The notes: generated by a model not told the origin, from the letters alone. A stretch of 64,000 bases of DNA from Sporothrix humicola (GCA_021396245.1 WNYE01000119.1:1-64000); one strand, 5' to 3'. Positions 51,301-62,859 are shown, counted from the first letter of the stretch. A program made the numbers and translations.

Positions 51301-54300
51301 TGAGGCGGCTGTCGATTTTTGGGGTGGGCTTTTTCCCTTTCTTTTTTTTTTCTCTGGCTTTCTTAGTACTGTACTTTTAGCACAGTGTTCTTCGAGATAG
51401 CGGGCAAAGGCGATCTCTCCAGCAGTCTATTCGCTGTCGTTGGACACAGAAATGGCGGCTGCCAAAGTGGTGTCTGGATCTTGGGTGCGTTTTTCGGCGT
51501 TATGAATAATCGGGGGCCGCACTAACTTTTTGGCTTTGCCTTGCGTCCCTCCTGCCACGGACAGCCTGGCGTAGGGTAGTAAATTTTTGGTGCAAGAACG
51601 CCGAAGAAAAAAAGATGCAGCAAACCGGGTTTGGATGTTGGCTGCACTTCCGTGGAACTGGTTGCACTTCAATGACCGCAACTGAGTAGTCGCTGTAGAC
51701 TGTAGCTATCCGTCGAACGGCTGCTGCCAGTAGTGCCACATGAAAAACGGGAGCTTGCGAATCCCGACTTTTGGCAACCGCTGGCGACTTTTGGACTTTC
51801 GGGTCTTTTTGACAGTTTTGGAATGTTCGATATTCTGTTGCTCAACAGCCTTTCGTGGTTCGAGGCGGAGGACGTCTTACACCGTTCGTTTATCTGGTCG
51901 AAGCGGCAGTCGCAAAACCTTTGTTCGATTTTGACCTGTTCTTTTCGTTCTGGGTGGTTTTCTGGAACTTTTTTTTTTGGTGTCAAGTTTCGTATGTTTA
52001 CTTTCGTCTCGTTGGGTTCCGGCGGTCACTGTCTTGTCCAGCGGTCTGGGAGACAGATACGGAAAGAAGCAGACTCGAAAGGCAATGTCGGAAGCAAGAA
52101 TCTCGCGAGAGGAGGCCGTGGTCTGTCGACTGCTAGAACTGCGAGAAGAAAAAAGGAGGGCAAGAACTGTCGGGGAGAAACTCGGTTTTCAAGGCGCTTT
52201 TTCGACGACGGGTTGGCTGATGGGGTCAGGTCAAGCTGGGCTCGTCGGGCCAGAGTACATGGCGCAGCCTCGTTGGTAGGCGGCTCTAGGCTGTCGTTCG
52301 TCTTGGGCGTTCTCGGGTTTGACTGGGCGAAGCAGAAATGTTTGTTTGTTCTCAGTAAAGGGGTGAATGTGCAGTTGTCCGATATGTATTTCTCGTCGAT
52401 ATTGTGACAGGGCGTTCTTTCCCTTTTTCTTTCTCCAGCACTTTCCAAAGTTTCTCAAAAAAGAATAGGAGACACTCAGCCAAGCCAGTCGCTCCTGCTG
52501 TGGGAAATTCTTACGTCCACCAAAAAAACCAAACAGAACACAGTCACTACTCTTTCCATTCCCTTTTCTCTCTTGCTCCATTACGAGAAAAGCCCATTGG
52601 ACCCGTCACTGTTACCTGTGGGGGCCTGCAGTCTGCCAGCGGTGGCGCAGGTCACTGGTACAGGCGGCAAAGGAAGGGCCAGGTGCAGGGGGCAACGAAG
52701 AAAGGGAAAGAGGAAAAGAGGAAAGAGAGAGGCAGGAGGGGCCAGAAAGAAAACAAAGCTCCATTTCCACTTTGAGAAATAAAAATTAAAAAAATTAAAA
52801 ACCATTTTCACACCCAAAACGAGCGATGTGATCCAGGGTTGCAGACAAACCCACTTGCTACCGTTGGCTGGGACAACACGCTGTTCCCCCTCGTTCGGAT
52901 CACCAGCGCGAACAGTGGACGATAGAAAGACAATGGATGACAGGATGGTGATCGTTCCCAGTTTATCGAGAATCGACGCAGTGTCTGGCCAATAGGCCTT
53001 GCAGAGAGGCAATTTCTGTTTACTCTGGCAAGCTGCGGAGCATCGAAAAAGCGCCGCCTGACAGTCCACGAGTCAGGATCCAGCGATGCTGTTGAACGCG
53101 TCGCCAAGTCAACAAAAATGCGGAGAACGCGGACGTGGCGGTTGACGTCCTGCGGATATCATTTGAGGCAGATATTTTTGACTCCGGAGAATTGCTCCGT
53201 TTTTAAAGATTTCGCTTGTTTCGTAGCAAGATCCGAAGAGCAATTGTATTGCCTTAATAGACTGGTCATATCGTAAAATGCATTGACCAGCCAGACCCTG
53301 AATATAGATTCCCTTGTTCTGTTATTCGGTCCTTAAAATACGGAATATTGACGGCTTCTTCCCCAGAGACCGGCCGTCTGTTTCTAGCTTGATAACTGCT
53401 GGCGTTAAATATCTAGACAATATCAACCAAAGGATAGGACAGAAAGGTCTCGTAGTCGGTCATTTCCGCCGATGCCGCTGTCCCACGAAACTGCAAGCCA
53501 CTCTCGCCACTACCAACAATGTCTCAGCGCCTTTCCTTCAGGGTCTTCACTATCTGTTGTGAGAAGTCATGCAAGAACTTGAGCCCACGTGGTGAAGGAT
53601 GTTCGGTGAACATTCCACTGGCAGCTCGTACTGCTCTCTAGGAATTAAACTCATATTGAAAACTGTCACGTTGGTATTGTATCACACTTCCGGCCACTCT
53701 CCTTTCGAGATTGTCAATTGTTTTCTTTCTCGAAAACAAACATCCTGCCACACCTCAAAAGGCCCCATATGCTTGTTTAGCGCCGTTGCGCAGCGGGCAC
53801 TTGTCCTTGCCCGCTAGGTGCCGGCAACGGCTCGGGCGGGTGCTGTAGCCTGCCAGGGAGTTGGCATTTTACAGGTACTCCAAAATTATCGTTGTATGCG
53901 AGTTTGGGATTTGATCCAGCGCTGTGGGAAGCAACGGCGCGGGATTCGTCAGGCTGCACAAGAACGATTCTCGAAGCTTCGGTGGGGCAGGCGAGCCAGG
54001 GAGTGAAAGAGGCCAAGCGGGCGCACTGTCCTTGGTGTGGAGCCTTACAAGACTACCCGCTGGAAGCGTCAGTTGTTAGGGAGAAACGGACCCCTAGAGC
54101 TTGGGCAGCGAAAGGTCCCTGTAGGCGACCATTTTACAGGGGCCTTCCAGCGGTCTTACCGTCGTTGATATTACCAGCTCACCGGAAGCTCAGTTTCATT
54201 CCGCGCGAGAAGGAATATCAACAACAACCGGACTGGGAGTGATACTTGGCAACATATTGTGTCGATTTATGGTGACGGTCTTAAAAAATCATGAGGCAGA

Positions 54301-54676
54301 CATTCACATACGTTGATTATTGCAACACAAAATGCAGCCCTCTCGGCTGGGCAAAGCCGAATGGCCGCCATGTCGTACTGCAGCTAGAACTCTTCGATTG
54401 AACTGCCGTATCCCGAGATAAAGTGAGTTGCAGTGTAAATGAAATTAAATCTACGAGAATGAAATATACTCAGCTTTGCTTGTGTTGCGTTCTTTTTCTC
54501 AAAACTGTCATAGCAAGTCAAAATAAAATGTAAATAGCATTGCTGTCGATGATACCTTATGTCGTGCCAAACCCAAAAAGCAAACTAAAAAGACAGAACG
54601 AAATACCCAATAGTCCCAACAAATAACCATGAAATACCAATACAACATGACCTAATTGGTCCTTCGCAAGAGACCA
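51301..54676. other. Long intergenic region, no gene supported
   Basis: About 3.4 kb. The longest open frame (51733-52407, plus) has no recognisable domain and a composition like random sequence, so I do not call it. An 8-bp perfect hairpin lies at 53792-53815. Base composition becomes AT-rich from 53150 on, and 53300-54650 may be an old decayed insertion, though nothing identifiable is left. Confidence 0.5.
53792..53815. repeat. Perfect 8-bp inverted repeat
   Basis: AGCGGGCA and TGCCCGCT are separated by an 8-base loop. GC-rich stem in an AT-richer gap. No tRNA or other RNA fold could be built around it by eye. Confidence 0.6.
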
Positions 54677-55609
54677 TTATGCCTCAACATTCTCCTTCTC
54701 ACCCTGAGCACTGCCCTGCCCGCTGCCGGCAATCGAGTGCACAAGGTCTTGGTACTTGAACACATCGCCACGCTTGCCAAAGCCCGGACCAGGCTTGCTC
54801 TTGTTGGTAAAGGCCCGCCGCCCCATGAAGCCCTGCATGACGCGGTTGATCTCCGACTCGGTCAGGGCGTGCTCGCCGGGTTCGGGTGCCGTGTGCAGAA
54901 GAGCGTCACGCAGTTCCGCCGCATCAATCTCGCCGCTGTCGTCCTCATCGAAAGCTGAGAGCGCAGACAGCAGCTCAGCAGCCGGCGACAACGCTGCCAG
55001 TGCTGATGCCAGACTATTCAAGAACGTGCCCATGGTGATGGTCTGCGGCGCGCCGGCCGGGAAGAACTGGGACACGTCGGACGGTGTCGAGGGCAAGCCC
55101 AGCTGGTTCAACATGTCGGCCACGTCTTCTCTACCGACCGAGCCGTCGCTGTCGCGGTCCAAGATCTGGAAGCCCTCTCGCAGCGTGCGGACCTGCGCGG
55201 GCTGCAGTTGGGAGAGGGCAGAGCCGTTGCCTGCCGATAATGAGGAGGAGCCGCGGTGGCCAATCTCGGCAGCGGGCTGGAGCTGATGTGAAGAGTTTTG
55301 CTGGTTTCTCGGCGTCCAGCTGCCGTTGGTCGGGACAGGCGTCGTCGAGTTGGCGCGGCCGTCATAGCGGGACGACGGCGTCGGTGTTGACGCCAGGTTG
55401 TTCTGGATTCCAAGGCCTTCGTTGGTGCCGGGCGTGTTGGGGCCCTTGAAGGGCGATGCATTCGGTGTCGTATGCCGCAGCGGCGACGGCGAAACGGGTG
55501 ACTCGGGGCGGCGGAAGGGCGAGCTGCGCGGGGAGCCATAGCCCAGCGGAGACGGCTTGTAGCCAGCCGGCATAGCCTGCAGCTTGTTAGTAGAGAAGTT
55601 CGCAGACAT
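54677..55609 (-). CDS. Myosin II regulatory light chain-like EF-hand protein (310 aa)
   Basis: The C-terminal 170 residues resemble fission yeast Rlc1, the regulatory light chain of cytokinetic myosin II. They contain VRTLREGFQILDRDSDGSVG with EF-hand loop 1 at about residue 151 and ITMGTFLNSLASALAAL. A second loop, FDEDDSGEIDAAEL, is at about 220, and FKYQDLVHSIAGS is near the end. Loop 1 has good calcium ligands; the later hands look degenerate, as usual for this family. The N-terminal 140 residues are Ser/Pro/Asn-rich with several SP sites, longer than in yeasts and possibly regulatory. I start at Met of MSANFSTNK (55609). An upstream Met at 55660, directly followed by a GTATGT-like sequence, could belong to a small first exon. 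Confidence 0.78.
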   Translation of the reverse strand: MSANFSTNKLQAMPAGYKPSPLGYGSPRSSPFRRPESPVSPSPLRHTTPNASPFKGPNTPGTNEGLGIQNNLASTPTPSSRYDGRANSTTPVPTNGSWTPRNQQNSSHQLQPAAEIGHRGSSSLSAGNGSALSQLQPAQVRTLREGFQILDRDSDGSVGREDVADMLNQLGLPSTPSDVSQFFPAGAPQTITMGTFLNSLASALAALSPAAELLSALSAFDEDDSGEIDAAELRDALLHTAPEPGEHALTESEINRVMQGFMGRRAFTNKSKPGPGFGKRGDVFKYQDLVHSIAGSGQGSAQGEKENVEA

Positions 55610-57365
55610 GTGCAGCAATGTTTCCTCGCGATTGGTATCGTCATTTGGACAACATACCATGATGAAGATGGCCGATTGGAGAAATGTAGGTTGTTGTTGG
55701 TGAGGGAGAGGTGGTTGCAAATGGCTTGTGTCGCCGTCAAATTTTGTCGCAACCAACCGTCAATCTTATTTCAGTTTTCAATTGTATCGTCAAAGTATCG
55801 TTTGTCGCGTCGCGTCGTCGTCGTTGAAGTCGTCGTGATCAAATCATGAAATGTAGTGTGATTGGTGACGAAAGTCGCAAAGGGGCAGAATGTAAACAAA
55901 CGGCCCAGCAACGGGCTACCACCAACACCAAAATGCGATAAGATAAGCAGCCTTCTTGCATTTGTGGCGGACTTGTGGCTGTTGGAAGGCGCTGAATTTT
56001 GGTGTATTGACTTGGCCCGTGCGTGCCTTCCCCTGACCCCTGTTCATTGCAATTGCAGGTGCGGGATGGAAAAAGGGGGTGCCACTTTGTCGTACCCTGC
56101 CCTTTTTTCTGCTTTTCGAAGAGAGGCCCAGCCCTGGTTTCGGATTCGCCAAGCCCACTTTCAACCCCCTCCACAGCACGTCGTTGTTGCTGGCCCCCTA
56201 GAGATCGAGCTAGGAGGGATTGGCCCAGGAGAGCAAAGTGAATGTGAGAATGGGAAAAGGGAGGGGAAGGCTGCGATTTTGAAAATAGGAGGGCAATCCA
56301 AGGACGGTTCGACATTGTGATATTACGGCATCACGAGAATTACGGCCAACGACGAACCGAGACGAATAGCAGCCGGCCATTGACTTCCACAAGAGCCGAC
56401 ACCTGAACACAGACCAGCGAACGGATCTTGTTTCGCCTTCTCCCGAAGCGGTGGACAGGGGCCATCTGCACGCAAGAAGACACAGACGCAAAGATACGAA
56501 GAGCATCCGAAAGGCGAGACAGAAGCACGAGGACAGGCACGGCGCACTGCTTGGCCAGGACTTGCAATACCTAAGAGGCCAGGATTAGAGACTCGGAAAA
56601 ACGAAACGGGCACCAGTAGACCGAGAAACAGACGGCAGTGTTCCACGTGCGAGTCCGGCTTTCCGACAGAGCATGTCTCGTCTTGTGTTCTGTTTCTCGA
56701 GTTGATTGTTCTCCTTGTGTTCTGAACTTGTTCTCCGCACTGATATGCGTTGAGACATTCTCGTTGTCCTTCAATTCTTCTCCTCTGCCCGCAATATCGA
56801 CTTCCCCTCTCCGCCAAAGAATACGAACGAGAAAGAAACAGAACCAGATATACCCACACGAACCACACTCTGTCGTGTCGATACTTTGACGACTGCAACC
56901 TCGCCCACTTCTTCGCCCACGGTTCGTCGTACGACTACCCACACCGTTCTTCTCGCCTGTCCTCAGTACATACAACGTCGCGACCCCTTATCCGTCTAAG
57001 ACATACTGCCAAAATAGGGCAATAGGGTGTCCTCGCTGCAGTGTAGTTCCTTGGCGATCGCCTGTCCTTCTGCGACAAGATCTCACCTTGTTCTGCGCTG
57101 CGCGTTAATACCCCCCCTTTTACCCTAATTTTCTAAGGTCGTCTTTGCGAGCCGCCCTGGGGTCGACGCGGGAAGTCGACTGCTCCAATCTGCCCGTGTC
57201 TTGAGTTCTGTGTCACGCTGTAATACCAGCCGTCCAGACCCAGAATAACCAGATTTCCCAGAGAGACACAGGCCCAGAAACCGGAGACACGCCGGCCACA
57301 CCTGTAAAAGGGTTTTAGAAGGGTCCCTCTGCATCTGAAAGAGCCTTTTGGGCGAATCAGCAGCC
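55610..57365. other. Divergent intergenic region
   Basis: About 1.76 kb between the Rlc1-like and Afi1 starts. The 56680-57120 stretch is pyrimidine-rich and may be the AFI1 5' leader. A C/T run CCCCCCCTTTT lies near 57110. No gene recognised. Confidence 0.5.
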
Positions 57366-60317
57366 ATGGCGTCGGCCCAGACCGCCGCGCCCTCCTACAC
57401 CTCCTCGGGTCGCAAGAACTCCAATGCGAATATCCCCAACTCCAATTCCAACTCGCAACAGCACCGACAAGGCCACGGCACAAACGACAGCGTGAGTGGC
57501 AGCTCCATCTCCACCACCGGCGGCAGCCCCGTCGCCCACGTCAAAACCCCGCGCCGCACATCGCTCTCGTCCTTTCCCCCACGAACCGGCGACGCCTCCC
57601 CTCTGCTCCCATACAACTCCGGCCGCCGCCCATCTCTGTCTCCACAACCTCCACTCCCCTCACACTCGCCCGCCTTACCACCCGGCAGCGCCCACTTTGC
57701 CGCCATGGCCTCGACCGACCGCACATCCAACCAGAGCAACAAGTCCACCAAGGCGTCCGGGTCCTCACAACACTCTTCCCTCTCGGGCCCTACAGGCGCC
57801 ACTGGCGCTGCGGGCGGACATCACAGCCACGGCCACGGCAACAATTCCGATGCGCACTCACGGCGACGGCTGCGGTCACAGTACCCGCGGGGTGCGTCGG
57901 CCGAGAACCATGTCGAGTACATTCTGGTGGCGTCCTTTGACGTCGACAAGGGCCCGATTATGGAGCACCAGTACCCAGTCGCGATCACAGGCGACGAGCA
58001 CATGCTGGCAGAGCTGATGTTGCCGGACCAAACACATTTGCGCAACCAGGATTGGACCATGTTCTTTCTGCACAAGGACATTTCACAAGAAGAGGAGGAG
58101 CAAGAACAGCTTGCCAAGGAAGAGCGCAAGCGGCGGCGACAGCGGAAACGTGCGCGCATGGCAGGGCTTCCCTATGAAGACGAGGACAAGGAGACGGGCG
58201 CAGGACTGGATGACGACGAGGACGAAGACGACGATGACTGGGACGACGACTGGTCGACAGACAGCGAGCCCGAGGGCGGCGAGGGCGCACCGCTAATCTA
58301 TGTTCTGAACCTGGTCAACACCAAGCAGGACAAGACAAAACGACGTGGTGCCGTTGTCAAGTCCATGGCCATTTGCACGCGGCACCCCTTTCTACACATT
58401 TACAAGCCTCTTCTACTGTTAGCCCTCGAGGAGTACTTCAAGTCGCCCGTCGTCGAGACCTTGTCCATGCTCTACGATGCAGTCAACGCCATGGACCTGT
58501 CGCTCATGCCACGCCTCAGTCTGCTGGAGCGCCACTTGCTGCAGGCCAGCGACAACAAGGACCTGTTTGTCGAAAAGTTTGAAAAGATGATCCAGATGCG
58601 CATTGCCGAAGAGAGCGGCGACGGCGTCACGGACCAGCCCTTTGATGCCAGCCGCAGTCCGCCCAAGCCAGCCGGGATCTTGCGAGCCGGCACCAAGGCA
58701 CACTTTGAAGGCCAGGCGGCCGCGTACTCAGTGCCGCGCGATACGCACGAGTTTGAGAGCAAAGTGTTCTACAAGGGCATCCCGATCCCGATCAAGGTGC
58801 CCGTGGCCGTCATGCCGGAAACGGTCGGCGACTTCTCGCTTATCAAGCTGATCCAGAACTTTTCGGACACCCACGCCAAGTCACCACAGCCTTTCCCTCT
58901 TCACGCGCATTTGACGACGAACGGACCCAACACACACCCAATCATCGTTCTTGTCAACGCCCTGCTCACACAAAAACGCATCATCTTCCTCGGACACAAC
59001 ATGCCCTCTGGCGAAGTGGCTGAAGCCGTTTTGGCAGCATGTGCTCTGGCATCGGGCGGTGTTCTGCGCGGTTTCACACGACATGCCTTCCCCTATACCG
59101 ATCTCACAAAGATTGATGACCTACTGCTTGTTCCGGGCTTCATCGCCGGTGTCACCAACCCAACGTTCGAGCTGCACCCTGAATGGTGGGACTTGCTGTG
59201 CGATCTGCCATCTGGTCGCATGAAGATCAGTAGCCGTATTGAAGAGGCACCGATGACGGAGGGTCTCGTATTCTTCAAACAGCAGCACCCGTCTTGCGCC
59301 AACCTAGTGAATACAGCCACTACACCCAATGTCAGCTCGGCGAACAGCGATCTGACGGGCGACAACGCTTTTATGGCCGATATTCTCAAGAGCGTGCAAG
59401 CACGGTTGGGTGAGCGCGTGATTCGGGCCAAGTGGCGCGACTGGGTTGTCAAGTTTACGCGCATTGCCTCGGCGTTTGAAGAGAGCGTATACGGTGCGAG
59501 TGTCCTTCATATGGGTGGTGGCGGCAGTAATAGTGGCGGTGCCAGCACGAACGACCCCAACGGCAGCAACAGCAACCTAAACGACTTTGACAACTTGGCC
59601 ATCTCGCCCACCACAACAACCACGGGGACACCAACCGCCATGTCCCCGCCGACGGCCGTCTCGGCCGCCAACGGTCACGGCTACGTCTGGGCCGACGAGA
59701 ACGCCAAGCAGCGCGAGCTCGCCGGCAACGCCACGCGCGTCGAGGGCTGGCGCGTCTCCCGTAGCTACTTGTCTTTCATCAAAGATGTCGCCCAGCTCTA
59801 CACTGTGCGGCCGCTCAAGGGCCTGGATCTGCACCACATGCACGACCGCCTGCGCACCCAGCGCCTCACGCCCGCCCAAAGTCGTGATATCTTTTTGACG
59901 TTTGCGCGCACCGTGCACTCGTACGACGAGATCTGCCTGCTGCTGTCCGTCGCGCCCGAAGCCCACGGCGGCCTGTTTTACGTCGCGCTCGGCCTCTTCC
60001 ACAAGGACCGGGACGTGCGCACCAAGACGACGGAACTGCTTGAGCGGCTGGCCGAGCACGAGGCCGGGCAGCACTGGTGGCGTGGGCTCAGCCGGTTCGA
60101 GATGCTGGCGTTTGCACGGATCCGGCGCGAGGCTGAGGCGGAGATGCGCAACAAGCTGGAAAAAGAAGGGTTCCTGCAGCCGGCGCCCGTGCTGACCGCA
60201 GCACTGGCGGCCAACAGCGGCACAGGACGGAGTGAAAGCCGGGGCGGCCGGGCGATTACACCGATTACGGGCGGTCTGCCGGCGGGCGTCGTTGTCGGCG
60301 AGAAGCGGGCCAGCTAG
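57366..60317 (+). CDS. AFI1: Arf3-interacting protein Afi1-like, DENN-type (983 aa)
   Basis: Polarity protein that in yeast binds GTP-Arf3 and localises it at the plasma membrane. Intronless. Residues 1-180 are Ser/Asn/Pro-rich. At about 182 the Afi1/DENN N-terminal segment starts (HVEYILVASFDVDKGPIMEH, QYPVAITGDEHMLAELMLPD, WTMFFLHKD), interrupted by a charged coiled and acidic insert. The SPA/DENN core follows: YVLNLVNTKQDKTKRRGAVV, HPFLHIYKPLLLLALEEYF, LSMLYDAVNAMDLSLMPRLS, then PIIVLVNALLTQKRIIFLGH and DDLLLVPGFIAGVTNPTFEL. A Ser/Gly/Thr-rich insert and a helical C-terminus complete it. The ATG at 57366 is preceded in frame by non-conserved codons without ATG. Confidence 0.92.
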   Translation: MASAQTAAPSYTSSGRKNSNANIPNSNSNSQQHRQGHGTNDSVSGSSISTTGGSPVAHVKTPRRTSLSSFPPRTGDASPLLPYNSGRRPSLSPQPPLPSHSPALPPGSAHFAAMASTDRTSNQSNKSTKASGSSQHSSLSGPTGATGAAGGHHSHGHGNNSDAHSRRRLRSQYPRGASAENHVEYILVASFDVDKGPIMEHQYPVAITGDEHMLAELMLPDQTHLRNQDWTMFFLHKDISQEEEEQEQLAKEERKRRRQRKRARMAGLPYEDEDKETGAGLDDDEDEDDDDWDDDWSTDSEPEGGEGAPLIYVLNLVNTKQDKTKRRGAVVKSMAICTRHPFLHIYKPLLLLALEEYFKSPVVETLSMLYDAVNAMDLSLMPRLSLLERHLLQASDNKDLFVEKFEKMIQMRIAEESGDGVTDQPFDASRSPPKPAGILRAGTKAHFEGQAAAYSVPRDTHEFESKVFYKGIPIPIKVPVAVMPETVGDFSLIKLIQNFSDTHAKSPQPFPLHAHLTTNGPNTHPIIVLVNALLTQKRIIFLGHNMPSGEVAEAVLAACALASGGVLRGFTRHAFPYTDLTKIDDLLLVPGFIAGVTNPTFELHPEWWDLLCDLPSGRMKISSRIEEAPMTEGLVFFKQQHPSCANLVNTATTPNVSSANSDLTGDNAFMADILKSVQARLGERVIRAKWRDWVVKFTRIASAFEESVYGASVLHMGGGGSNSGGASTNDPNGSNSNLNDFDNLAISPTTTTTGTPTAMSPPTAVSAANGHGYVWADENAKQRELAGNATRVEGWRVSRSYLSFIKDVAQLYTVRPLKGLDLHHMHDRLRTQRLTPAQSRDIFLTFARTVHSYDEICLLLSVAPEAHGGLFYVALGLFHKDRDVRTKTTELLERLAEHEAGQHWWRGLSRFEMLAFARIRREAEAEMRNKLEKEGFLQPAPVLTAALAANSGTGRSESRGGRAITPITGGLPAGVVVGEKRAS

Positions 60318-60829
60318 GTGCGGTCTCTGCTTTTCCCGATGCCTGTCCGCAATGGGAACAGGGACAAGGGGCTGGAGTGGGTTGTCAATGAAGGGAGCCA
60401 CCTCCTTCCACGGTCGTCAACGTCGCCCGTATTGTCGTCGGTGCCATCGTCTATCCCGACATTGTCGCCGCGGCGGAGCGTGTCTCTATCTTCGCCGTCC
60501 CTTATCCAGTCTCGCTCGCTGTCTTCGTTTACGTCGTTGTCGTCTCTCTCGTCGGCCGCGTCCGCCGCTTCGTCTGTTTTGCGTGGGTGGCGTTCTCCGT
60601 CTTCATGATTTTGGATGGATTTTTGTTTCTATGATCTTCTTGTTTACGTTTTCGTCTTTTTTATCGTCTTGTTATGCTCACGTTTCTACTTTTGTTATAT
60701 ACGTTTTATATTATCACATTCATTTCATAGTATCAATTTACAGGCGGCTCTCATCAGCGAATTTATGCAGAAAAATGTCCATTCATATTAATTTTGCTAT
60801 TTGTTTTCATCTCATATCTCACCGCCCAC
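60318..60829. other. Convergent intergenic region
   Basis: 512 bp, T/C-rich (60420-60600) then AT-rich; no gene. Confidence 0.5.
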
Positions 60830-61747
60830 TTAAGCCAACAGGTACTTGGCGGCGTGGTCGACGTGGTCCTGGCCGAAGGTCGAGATAAAGTAGTATGAGT
60901 GGTCATAGTCCTTTTGGTAGCGCAGCGTCAGGCCCGTCAGGCCGGCCGCCTTGACGGCCGACTCGAGGTTCTCGGGCAGCAGCTGCTTGTTGACGTAAAA
61001 GTTGTCGCCGGTGCCGACATCCACGAGCATCTTGAGGTCGCCGTTCTTCCAACCCTTGATCAGCTCGGTGGCGTCGTGCTCCTTCCAAGCCGCGGGGATG
61101 GTGCTGTCGGACGCCGACTCGGGCGTGATCTCGAGGTCGGCCGGCCCCAAATAACCCTTGAACGCCTTTTGGCCCCAGGGGCAGCGCGAGGGGTTGGAGA
61201 TGGGCGCGAACGCCGACACCGACTTGTAGCGGCCGGGGTGGCGCAGGTACAGCGTCAGGGCGCCGTGGCCGCCCATGGAGTGGCCCGTGATGGACTGGCG
61301 CTCGCCGTCGAGCTGCTTGGGGAATTCTTGCAATAGGAGAGAAGGAAGCTCTTCGGTCAAGTAGGTCTCCATGCGGTAGTTGGTGGCATAGGGCGAGGAC
61401 TTGTCGGCGTCGAGGTAGAAGGAGGCAGCCTCACCGAAATCCCAGCTGTCGTGCTCCTGGGGGAGGTTGAGGCCGCGCGGCGAGGTGTCCGGGTAGACAA
61501 TGGCTATGCCGTGGCGGGCGGCGGTGGCGTGCAGGAAGCCCTTTTCGGAGCAATTCTCGGGCGAGCAGGTAAGGCCCGACAGATAGTACAAAACGGGGGC
61601 GGGCTTGGAAGCAGAGGCAGCGTCGGCGACGGGACCCGGGAAAAAGACATTGACGTTCATGTCGGTGCCGGTCGTCTTGGAGGCGTGCGACAGCTTGAGG
61701 AGCTTGCCGCCAAAAGTGGCAATCGTAGCCTTGGTGGTGAAAGCCAT
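60830..61747 (-). CDS. S-formylglutathione hydrolase (305 aa)
   Basis: Esterase D-type alpha/beta hydrolase that cleaves S-formylglutathione to formate and glutathione, the last step of glutathione-dependent formaldehyde detoxification in the cytosol. The nucleophile Ser is in SITGHSMGGHGALTL (about residue 157). The acid is in MLVDVGTGDNFYVNKQL and the His in RYQKDYDHSYYFISTF. Other landmarks are YYLSGLTCSPENCSEKGF, PDTSPRGLNLPQEHDSWDFG and SNPSRCPWGQKAFKGYLG. Intronless, family-typical length (about 280-300 aa). The Met at 61747 is chosen as similarity begins there; the longer open frame upstream is leader sequence. Confidence 0.96.
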   Translation of the reverse strand: MAFTTKATIATFGGKLLKLSHASKTTGTDMNVNVFFPGPVADAASASKPAPVLYYLSGLTCSPENCSEKGFLHATAARHGIAIVYPDTSPRGLNLPQEHDSWDFGEAASFYLDADKSSPYATNYRMETYLTEELPSLLLQEFPKQLDGERQSITGHSMGGHGALTLYLRHPGRYKSVSAFAPISNPSRCPWGQKAFKGYLGPADLEITPESASDSTIPAAWKEHDATELIKGWKNGDLKMLVDVGTGDNFYVNKQLLPENLESAVKAAGLTGLTLRYQKDYDHSYYFISTFGQDHVDHAAKYLLA

Positions 61748-62413
61748 TGTGCTGGTGGTGTTGACGATGAGGGGTAGCTTGGAGGGAAGTTTGTCGAGAT
61801 GTAAAGATGTCGAGATGTCGAAACGAAAGATGGGGCAAGAAGGAAGAAAGGAACAACGAGGGCGGCTTCCCGTTTTGTAGATGTAGATGGACACGGCTTT
61901 ATTCGACCGGGGCGGAGAAAGTCCCCCAAAGATCCCCTCCACTTTCCTATCCGACAGCCAATTCGCACCACCGGGAAGGTGCAATCACTGTTCACTGATA
62001 GCTGTTGCAGTCTTGGCTCTCTGCTAGTTGCCGCTTTTGGCTTGTTTCGTGCTCCAACTTGCCGATACAACCCCGAGTTACGGGCGGTAGGCGCAACCCC
62101 GCCTTAGCTGTAAGTGGATGACGGTGTGATGTGCCAGTAGTGTAAAGTAGTTGCACCGTCAAGTGCATCTTCCTGCATCAGATCGCGTCAAGCATCTGCA
62201 ACTCGATCTTACATGACGATTGACCAGACATAAACATATCACAAGTGAATTACAATTCGAAAAGCCGTAAAGTCTAAATGATGCAATTCAGGATGACGGG
62301 CTAGACGCCCGCAAATGCTAGAAAATGGGAATACCAATGCAAAACCAAACGAAACAAAACAAACCCAAATCATGTACAGTATTTACACAGATAAAATTTG
62401 TCCTTCATCTCCC
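61748..62413. other. Intergenic region
   Basis: 666 bp holding the SFGH promoter/leader and the 3' flank of the small secreted protein gene; no additional gene. Confidence 0.5.
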
Positions 62414-62859
62414 CTACTGCGTCTCGACGGTCGTAGTTGTCGTCTTAGTAAAGCACCGGAACGACTTCACGCCGGCCCACGACACGGCGCTCAGGTTGAA
62501 CTTGTTCTCGTAGTCGAAGTCGACGGCGCCCAGCGTGCAGCCCTCGGGCGATGTGCAGATGCCGCCGCAGGCCATGGCGTACGGGTAGCAGGCAAAGGCC
62601 TCGCCGTCGGGTGCAAAGGTGTTGGTGTTGCCGAGGAAGGGAGCCGTAATGTTGACGCAGGTGTCGAGCGGGTAGACGTTGTAGTCGCACGTGCCCGTAG
62701 CATTTGCGCCAGTGCAGAGGAGGATCTAGACTGTTAATAAAGACAGGTCAACTCAAACAAATAGGTGTCAGTACGGGCACTTACACCTCCTTGTGCGCGC
62801 TTCTCGACGGGCGAGGCGAGGGCCAGAGTGGCGGCAGCGATGACAGCGAAAGACTTCAT
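62414..62859 (-). CDS. Small secreted cysteine-rich protein (128 aa, 2 exons)
   Basis: Exons are 62859-62785 and 62725-62414; the 59-nt intron (GTAAGT...CTAG) keeps frame, and using the nearer upstream AACAG acceptor would give an immediate stop. The N-terminus is a signal peptide (MKSFAVIAAATLALA) followed by SPVEKR, a likely Kex2 KR processing site. The mature part of about 105 residues has eight Cys, including TGTCDYNVYPLDTC, FACYPYAMACGGIC and SPEGC near the middle, and one Cys in SFRCF near the C-terminus. This spacing suggests four disulfides. It carries an NIT sequon and a Thr-rich end. No family recognised; effector, cell-surface or antimicrobial roles cannot be told apart. CT and CACACC leader sequence precedes the ATG. 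Confidence 0.82.

Noticed and set aside
51733..52407. 224-codon open frame in the large intergenic gap
   Set aside because: No motif, no plausible start context and random-like composition; kept only as a candidate for transcript evidence.
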